Origin: an uncultured bacterium
GTDB lineage: Bacteria > Bacillota > Clostridia > Oscillospirales > Ruminococcaceae
Direction: 5' to 3'
NCBI GenBank assembly: GCA_905214345.1
Contig: CAJMLV010000003.1
Location: 50,116 to 114,115, forward strand
Length of the DNA: 64,000 nucleotides
Shown: one piece after another, positions 58,566 through 64,000 of the stretch
How the letters are laid out: each line of letters starts with the position of its first letter
Position numbering within the stretch: the first letter of the stretch is position 1
Made by a program: the position numbers and the translations under genes
The notes under the pieces: generated by a model
Seen by the model: the letters and a program-made list of their open reading frames with translations, nothing else
Told to the model about the DNA's origin: nothing
Databases searched by the model: none

Positions 58566-61049
58566 ATGGAACAAGTCGCGCTTCAAATGCCTGCACATCC
58601 TGAGACACTAGCCGTCTTGGGATATATGGTCGTCGTAAACAAACAGGTCCACAGTTACCAGCTGGAAGAAATCGACCAGTATCTCATGGAATGTGGTGCT
58701 TCCTTGGATAATACCTGTCTGCCGTCTATTCTGGATGGCCAGGACGATGCCATCCCCCTTGAGCGGGCTATGGAGGCTTTTATAGCGGAGGAAACCGCCG
58801 TTCAAGAAGGTATTCTTTTTGTTCTTTCAGTTTTGGCAAATGTAGATACCTGTATGGATGAAAGAGAGAAAAAACTTCTTTCTGATGTGGGAATGAAATC
58901 TATGATTTCCCCGGAACGCCGTGAGCAACTGCTTTCATTCGGTAAAGAAAAAGCTCTGGCCCTGCGAAATAGCAACAATGTCCTGTTCCAGCGTCCCTAT
59001 ACGGACCCGCCTGTAAAAAAGAGTTTGTTCCGCAGGCTAATCGATCATATTATTGCCTTTTTTTGCCGCTTGTTTTCTATTCCTCTGAGAACATCAGTAG
59101 AAAATGCTGCATCGCAGGACCAAGATTATCAAGCGGCCATTCAAAAATGCGCTGAAATTGCAAAGGACGATTTCACAGTTGTCCGGCCTTGTTATGAAGC
59201 CGTAATCTCGAAGTGCAGTTCCATTGTCCACAATTTACAGGAACAACAGGCTCACAACCGATATCATTCCAAACTTTCCGATAGCGTTTCTGAGATTATT
59301 TCTGACTTTTCCCAAAATTTGTCCGACTCGGTTTTGAGCCAATCCCAAAAGTCGGAGGCCGCACTGCTTCAAAAAGAGCGGACGCTACCGGACTTCACAA
59401 TTTCTCTACTGGGCCGAACCAAGGCTGGGAAAACAACGCTCCACGCAATTTTAACAGGAGAAGGCCGTGACAAGATCGGCTCCGGATTGCAGCGCACAAC
59501 CCGTTACAACCGGGTTTATCAGTGGAATTTGCTGCGCCTGATTGATACCCCTGGGTTCGGCTCTGCCGAAGCTACCGGTCGTTCTGACGATGAGATTGCC
59601 GCCGCTGTTTTAGATGAATCCGATATTATTTGTTTTGTTGTGGTTGACGAAGGAATACAAAAGGATATTCTGGAGTTTATCCAACGTGCTTCCAAACGCA
59701 ACAAGCCCATCATTATTCTGCTGAATCACAAACAAAACATCCGGGATTCCGTGCACTTTAAGCGTTTTTTGCAAAAGCCGACCGACTGGCTTACCACAAC
59801 CGGCGAAGCCAATCTGCAAGGATATTCCAACAGGATTTATCGTTTTGCCCAAGAAAACGGTTTCGGAAATCTGATATCCGTATACCCAGTATTTTTATTG
59901 GCGGCTTTAATGGCCCAGGAGCCTGAATATACCAAGTACAGTAAGCTTTTGTGGGAGAGTTCCAACCTGGAACCGTTTATAGAAAAACTAAAAAGCTGGA
60001 TCACTCTTTCTGGCCCTTTGAAGCGTTCTCAAACCTTGCTGGACGGTACGATCCAGGACTTTTCCCATACAGAAGAAAAACTTCAGCGGGAACTGCTTCC
60101 CATCAACCAAGAGATTCAAGCCCTGCAGACACGCTGGCCGGCTACTGTGGCCACAATCCGAAAAGAACAACAAGTTCTGATGGATTATCTGAAAGATCTT
60201 CTGGATGACCGTTTTTCCCGGCTGAAAAAGCAAGGGGCCCTCAATTTTGCCACGCAATATTTTGACTGTAAGGATGACCTTTCTTCCAAATGGACCGAAT
60301 ATCTGGACTCCATTCATTTTGAGCGAACTTTGGAAGAAGATGTCAAGGAACTTACGAATCAATTCCTTTCAAAAGTGGATAATACTGTGCGGGATTTTCT
60401 GGAAGATTTTTATTTTGCTTTCAGTTCTGATCTGTCTCTCGACAGGGGGCAGAAACTTTCTTTTAACTTTCGGCTTGCTACCAATATTTTGGCATCCCTT
60501 ATGGACGCAGGTGGGCTTATAGCAAGCTTTATTATCCCTTTTGGATGGGTAATTGCAATTCCAGGGGCTATTTTGCACAGGCTCTCTCGCCTTTTTACAA
60601 GCCAGGCGGAAAAAAGGAAACAAGCCATTGACGCGTTATACGGGAAACTTATCAGTCAAATTGAGGAAAAGATTCCCAGCTGGCGATATTCTATCACTGA
60701 ACAGATTCACAAGCAGACAGAAGAGCTTATTCAAAAAAGTGACCGCGCGTTTTCCTCCGCTACGCAGGAGCTGAGCGATGTCATCCATACCTGTGATGGT
60801 CTGGCCAATATCTACACGGAACAGAGGCAACACCTGAATCAGGTATATGCCTGGCGGATTCTGACCTTTATGGAAGGGAAGGTTGAAATGTATGCCGATA
60901 CAGATATCGGCGCAGTAGTTCATGATGTGGAACGTCTGCCAGGCTTGATCCGTATTCACACACCACTTTCTATCACCATTGCACCGGATGCCTTAAAGGA
61001 TGTTATTTCGGAACAAATTGAAATCGTTGGAACGGAGACTGTGTCATGA
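58566..61049 (+). CDS. LeoBC-like dynamin-family GTPase with TerB-like N-domain
   Basis: 827 residues. Residues 10-130 form an all-helical TerB-like domain (two helix repeats, LAVLGYMVVVNKQVHSYQLE and VLANVDTCMDEREKKLL). The GTPase domain carries G1 GRTKAGKTT (283-291) and G3 DTPG (327-330); the G4 position reads NHKQ (387-390), lacking the usual NKxD Asp. Long coiled-coil helices follow, with a hydrophobic pair around 640-668 (GGLIASFIIPFGWVIAIPGA) as a membrane paddle. It overlaps the LeoA-like gene by ATGA. The pair resembles the Eleos (LeoBC + LeoA) defence system. Confidence 0.82.
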   Translation: MEQVALQMPAHPETLAVLGYMVVVNKQVHSYQLEEIDQYLMECGASLDNTCLPSILDGQDDAIPLERAMEAFIAEETAVQEGILFVLSVLANVDTCMDEREKKLLSDVGMKSMISPERREQLLSFGKEKALALRNSNNVLFQRPYTDPPVKKSLFRRLIDHIIAFFCRLFSIPLRTSVENAASQDQDYQAAIQKCAEIAKDDFTVVRPCYEAVISKCSSIVHNLQEQQAHNRYHSKLSDSVSEIISDFSQNLSDSVLSQSQKSEAALLQKERTLPDFTISLLGRTKAGKTTLHAILTGEGRDKIGSGLQRTTRYNRVYQWNLLRLIDTPGFGSAEATGRSDDEIAAAVLDESDIICFVVVDEGIQKDILEFIQRASKRNKPIIILLNHKQNIRDSVHFKRFLQKPTDWLTTTGEANLQGYSNRIYRFAQENGFGNLISVYPVFLLAALMAQEPEYTKYSKLLWESSNLEPFIEKLKSWITLSGPLKRSQTLLDGTIQDFSHTEEKLQRELLPINQEIQALQTRWPATVATIRKEQQVLMDYLKDLLDDRFSRLKKQGALNFATQYFDCKDDLSSKWTEYLDSIHFERTLEEDVKELTNQFLSKVDNTVRDFLEDFYFAFSSDLSLDRGQKLSFNFRLATNILASLMDAGGLIASFIIPFGWVIAIPGAILHRLSRLFTSQAEKRKQAIDALYGKLISQIEEKIPSWRYSITEQIHKQTEELIQKSDRAFSSATQELSDVIHTCDGLANIYTEQRQHLNQVYAWRILTFMEGKVEMYADTDIGAVVHDVERLPGLIRIHTPLSITIAPDALKDVISEQIEIVGTETVS

Positions 61050-62746
61050 ATAACGAACAATTTACAGCAGGAGAATGCGCCCGGAAAATCAATGCTTGCC
61101 AAGCCGAACTCTTTTCTTTGTATGAACAGAACGGTTTTTCAGATCAGATAGCAAAGGTAAAGGAGAGCCTGGCGCATATTGCACCAGAACAATATATACG
61201 GGTGGCATTTATCGGTCAATACAGTTCTGGAAAATCCACGATTATCTCTGCGCTTACCGGAAACCAAAACATTCGAATAGATTCTGATATCGCCACGGAT
61301 ATTGCCACCGATTACAACTGGTCAAACGGAATTTTGCTGACCGATACACCTGGTTTATATACTGACCGTACAGAACACAGCGAGAGAGCTTTGAAAGCCA
61401 TCCAGGAGTCAGATCTGCTGATTTACTGCATCACAAGTGATTTGTTCAACCAATATACACAGGCCGATTTCATCCAGTGGGCCTTTGAAAAAGGGTATAA
61501 GAACAAGATGTTTCTTGTGATCAACAAAATGTCCAAAGAAGCCGAGGACTATAACACACTGGTTCGGAACTATACTACCACCTTGGATCGGTCGTTGGCT
61601 CCACATTCTTTGGACGAACTTCCGCACGCATTTGTGGACGCACAGGATTACCGGACCGGTGTTTCCGAGAACGATCCGGAACTTATAGAAATCAGTCATT
61701 TCCCGGATTTTATCCGACAGTTAAATCGCTTCATTTTACAAAAGGGGCAACTTGGTAAACTCGATGCACCGATCCAGATTCTGAAATCTTCTATCGATGA
61801 GGTTTCTGCTTTCCGTGCAGATTCGGAAAAAGACAAAGCGTTCCTTGCACTGCTTTCCCGTCTTGAAAAGAAAGTGGACTGGTATAGGAATCAGGTGTCG
61901 CTCGATATTCACAGAGATATTCACCGGGGGTTGCGTCCGATTGTTGATAAAGGATATGAGCTGTCCAACTCGGTCGGAGTCGAGGACATCTCCTTTAATG
62001 AATCGGATCTGAATGCCTTGATTGAGGATGTTTGCGAGTCCCTCAATGCGCGGATAACAGCACTAGTAGAACAAAATATGCATATGTTGGAAGAGGATAT
62101 CGCACAGGTTCTCGACAGCGATACCGCTGACGTTTTCTTCAAGGGAGTGGAGGGAACAATTTCCGGAAAGCGTCACCTTTTCGAAAGCAAACAGACAAAA
62201 TTCGACAGAGTCCAGTTCGAAACAATCAACGAAATCCTTAAAAAAATAACCGGTCAGACGGTAAATTGGGCCCAAAATGGAGCCGGTACTGCAAAGTTCT
62301 TTCTGAAAGCGTCCGAAGCTTCCGGTTCCACCATTCACAAGTTCGTAAAGGGAGCAGGAGCCGCATTGGGATACAAATTCAAGCCATGGCAAGCGGTCAA
62401 TATAACTAAAAACATTGGAAACGTAGCCAAGGTCTTGGGGCCTCTTGTAAGCATTGCTGGATTTGCTATGGACGTAAAGGAAAATATCGACGAGGCAACG
62501 CAGAACGAACGCATTGCTACACAACAGATGCAGTTCCGGCAAGAGTTTGTTTCCATAGCAGACGATTTGGAACAGCAATATCTGCAAAACCTTTCTACCG
62601 TGTTTGACTTTTATAAGGATGCAGCAGAACAGATTACAAACAAAAGAAATGATTGCCTTAAAGCCAAGCAAAAAAGCGATGCCCTATCCAAAGAATTGCT
62701 TGGTTTGAAAGCACAGTTGACCGAAATCCAAGCCAAGCTCTTTTGA
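61046..62746 (+). CDS. leoA: LeoA-like dynamin-family GTPase
   Basis: 566 residues, the usual LeoA size. G1 GQYSSGKST (57-65), the repeated DIATDIATDYNW switch-I region, G3 DTPG (100-103), G4 NKMS (160-163). The C-terminal half is helical with a hydrophobic region around 430-475 (VKGAGAALGYKF; VAKVLGPLVSIAGFAMDV) and a terminal coiled coil. LeoA/B/C proteins are bacterial dynamins first studied in enterotoxigenic E. coli, and homologous pairs form the Eleos anti-phage system. Translationally coupled to the 827-residue partner; both probably act together on membrane. Confidence 0.87.
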   Translation: MNNEQFTAGECARKINACQAELFSLYEQNGFSDQIAKVKESLAHIAPEQYIRVAFIGQYSSGKSTIISALTGNQNIRIDSDIATDIATDYNWSNGILLTDTPGLYTDRTEHSERALKAIQESDLLIYCITSDLFNQYTQADFIQWAFEKGYKNKMFLVINKMSKEAEDYNTLVRNYTTTLDRSLAPHSLDELPHAFVDAQDYRTGVSENDPELIEISHFPDFIRQLNRFILQKGQLGKLDAPIQILKSSIDEVSAFRADSEKDKAFLALLSRLEKKVDWYRNQVSLDIHRDIHRGLRPIVDKGYELSNSVGVEDISFNESDLNALIEDVCESLNARITALVEQNMHMLEEDIAQVLDSDTADVFFKGVEGTISGKRHLFESKQTKFDRVQFETINEILKKITGQTVNWAQNGAGTAKFFLKASEASGSTIHKFVKGAGAALGYKFKPWQAVNITKNIGNVAKVLGPLVSIAGFAMDVKENIDEATQNERIATQQMQFRQEFVSIADDLEQQYLQNLSTVFDFYKDAAEQITNKRNDCLKAKQKSDALSKELLGLKAQLTEIQAKLF

Positions 62747-62846
62747 CATTTTATCTTTACGTTACCATTGGAAACTTGGTACCCTAGCCTCAATTTTGCA
62801 GTTGTAACGAGTGAGTCTGGTCGAAAAATCGCAGAAGGTGACAGCC

Positions 62847-63663
62847 ATGCAGGAAAAGGTCTACGCAACGCCTTGTGGGGAGATTCATTACTGGGCGAAC
62901 AGTGACCTCGGCCCCAAAGCCATCACTCTGGTTTTTCTGCCGGGGTTGACCGCTGACCACCGGCTGTTTGACAAACAGGTTGAATATTTCGAAGGAAAAT
63001 ACAATCTGATGGTATGGGACGCGCCGCCCATGGCGCTTTCTGGCCCTTCCGGCTGACCTTCTCCTTGATGGACAAAGCAAGATGGCTGGATGAGATTCTC
63101 TGCCGGGAAGCTCTGTGCCGACCACGGTGATCGTGGGGCAGTCCATGGGCGGCTATGTGGGACAAGCATACGCGGAATTGTATCCTCAAAAATTGAAAGG
63201 TTTTGTGTCCATTGATTCGGCCCCTCTGCAGTGAAAGTATGTGACGGGCATCGAACTGTGGCTGCTGAAACGGATGGAGCCGGTCTATCGCCATTACCCG
63301 TGAAAGTCCCTGCTGAAAACCGGGTCGAAAGGGGTGGCCACTTCGGCCTATGGACAGGCCCTGATGCACGCCATGATGATGACCTACGACGGCGACCAGG
63401 AACGATACGCCAGACTGTCAGGCAATGGGATGCGGATGCTAGCCCAGGCCATGGAAGTCGACCTTCCCTACAAAATCTCCTGTCCGGCGCTGCTGATCTG
63501 CGGAGAAAAAGATCATGCCGGTTCCTGTATCCGGTACAACAAGGCCTGGCACAAAAACACCGGCATCCCGCTGGTGTGGATCCCCGGAGCCGGACACAAT
63601 GCCAACACCGATGCACCGGACGAAGTGAACGGGCTGATTGGGAAGTTTGTCGAAGGGGTGTGA
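62847..63663 (+). pseudogene. Alpha/beta hydrolase, decayed
   Basis: Pieces of one hydrolase can be followed through lesions: EKVYATPCGEIHYWANSD and LVFLPGLTADHRLFDKQVEY in frame one; a frameshift near 63030; PFRLTFSLMDKARWLDEIL; a second shift near 63115; TVIVGQSMGGYVGQAYAELY with the nucleophile Ser; then TGA at 63232 (LQ-stop-KYVTGIELW) and TGA at 63301 (YP-stop-KSLL), then a clean C-terminus (LICGEKDHAGS; WIPGAGHNANTDAPDEVN). Two frameshifts and two TGA codons make loss of function certain unless the assembly is poor here. Confidence 0.85.
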
Positions 63664-63689
63664 TGGGAGGGGGCACTTCCAGTAGCTTT

Positions 63690-64000
63690 TCAACGTCTGC
63701 CCAGTACCGCCCGCAGTCTCTCTTCGGTGGCGGTAGGGAAATGGGCCCGGATCTGGTGGAACACCTTCGTCCGGGACTCCACCGGGGCGGTGGCGTGCAC
63801 CCCGCGCCCCAGAGCGCTTCCGGCGTCGTATACTCTGCCCGGGGCCAGCCGTAAGGCTGGCCTTTTTTGTTCAGTTTCTGACGGAAATCACGGATGATCA
63901 GATAGCTGCTCATCTGCAGGTCGGTCACAATTCCCCCGAAGGTTTTGATAAGGTACAATAAGTTTCGCAAATTGAAAAGAGGATAAAAGAAGACATGGTT
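63690..64000 (-). pseudogene. Unidentified gene fragment, frameshifted and running off the window
   Basis: Minus-strand frame open to the right edge: LLYLIKTFGGIVTDLQMSSY, LIIRDFRQKLNKKGQPYGWP, RAEYTTPEALWG, then a one-base shift near 63800 restores a sensible C-terminus (ESRTKVFHQIRAHF, ATEERLRAVLGRR) ending TGA at 63690. Looks like the tail of a DNA-binding or winged-helix-type protein, but I do not recognise the family. Without the shift the frame runs on as low-complexity Pro/Arg. Confidence 0.55.
63843..63869 (+). terminator. Terminator-shaped hairpin on the plus strand
   Basis: GGCCAGCC-GTAA-GGCTGGCC followed by TTTTTTG, lying inside the minus-strand fragment (it encodes part of KKGQPYGWP on that strand). 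It could end plus-strand transcripts from the hydrolase remnant. Confidence 0.6.

Noticed and set aside
63232..63303. TGA codons in the alpha/beta hydrolase as evidence of recoding
   Set aside because: They coexist with two frameshifts in the same gene; ordinary decay explains them better.
1..64000. CRISPR array
   Set aside because: No regularly spaced direct repeats of 24-40 nt with unique spacers seen anywhere.

Overview
The window looks like a GC-rich, Gram-positive gut Clostridium of the Oscillospiraceae/Ruminococcaceae type (Faecalibacterium, Gemmiger and Subdoligranulum are plausible). The signs are strong AAGGAGG ribosome-binding sites, LplABC-type sugar transporters, YesM/YesN two-component regulators, DUF624 proteins, many carbohydrate-active enzymes and a high-GC core. 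This is inferred from content; no rRNA or complete tRNA is present to fix the species.

Layout. 1-3.1 kb: end of a glycan locus (a glycoside hydrolase C-terminus overlapping a GH1 6-phospho-beta-glucosidase). 3.1-11.5 kb: a fructan/sucrose locus. LacI regulator, DUF624 protein and PfkB fructokinase run leftward; two permeases, a binding protein and a GH32 fructosidase run rightward from a shared, operator-rich intergenic region. The first permease carries an in-frame TAG. 11.5-22.1 kb: housekeeping and stress genes (MerR-TipAS, YtrA-type GntR plus DUF5808 protein, a MacB-like ABC system with its own two-component system, a ferredoxin and NapH-like pair). 22.1-30.2 kb: a tight leftward operon of GH38 alpha-mannosidase, OYE-type flavin enzyme, SDR, FRD-type flavoprotein and Gfo/Idh dehydrogenase. 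30.4-40.7 kb: YesMN sensor/regulator, a complete sugar ABC transporter, a glutaminase-A-like (DUF4965) protein, a TIM-barrel isomerase and a Gfo/Idh protein. 40.7-44.0 kb: two paralogous Gfo/Idh dehydrogenases and a GH43.

44.3-62.8 kb is accessory DNA. It starts with a giant transglutaminase-like/DUF4011 SF1 helicase whose DUF3320 tail is cut off by one in-frame TAG. Next come a wrecked JetD (Wadjet) remnant, a GNAT gene, and the 3' half of a tRNA-Arg(CCG) gene that looks like an integration scar. Beyond the scar, in visibly AT-richer DNA, lies the most interesting block. A five-gene unit holds a small Cys-rich protein, three related P-loop GTPases (one with a CFI-box tail, one with a glycine-zipper tail) and a patatin-like phospholipase. 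A WYL regulator follows, then a dynamin pair resembling the Eleos (LeoBC/LeoA) defence system. I interpret 52.5-62.7 kb as a membrane-directed defence island: the last two genes resemble a known system, while the three-GTPase plus patatin unit does not match a system I know.

The window ends in decaying genes: an alpha/beta hydrolase with frameshifts and TGA stops, and a frameshifted gene running off the edge. Across the window, 48 gene termini checked use TGA (28) or TAA (20) and none uses TAG, yet two otherwise intact genes contain a single in-frame TAG.
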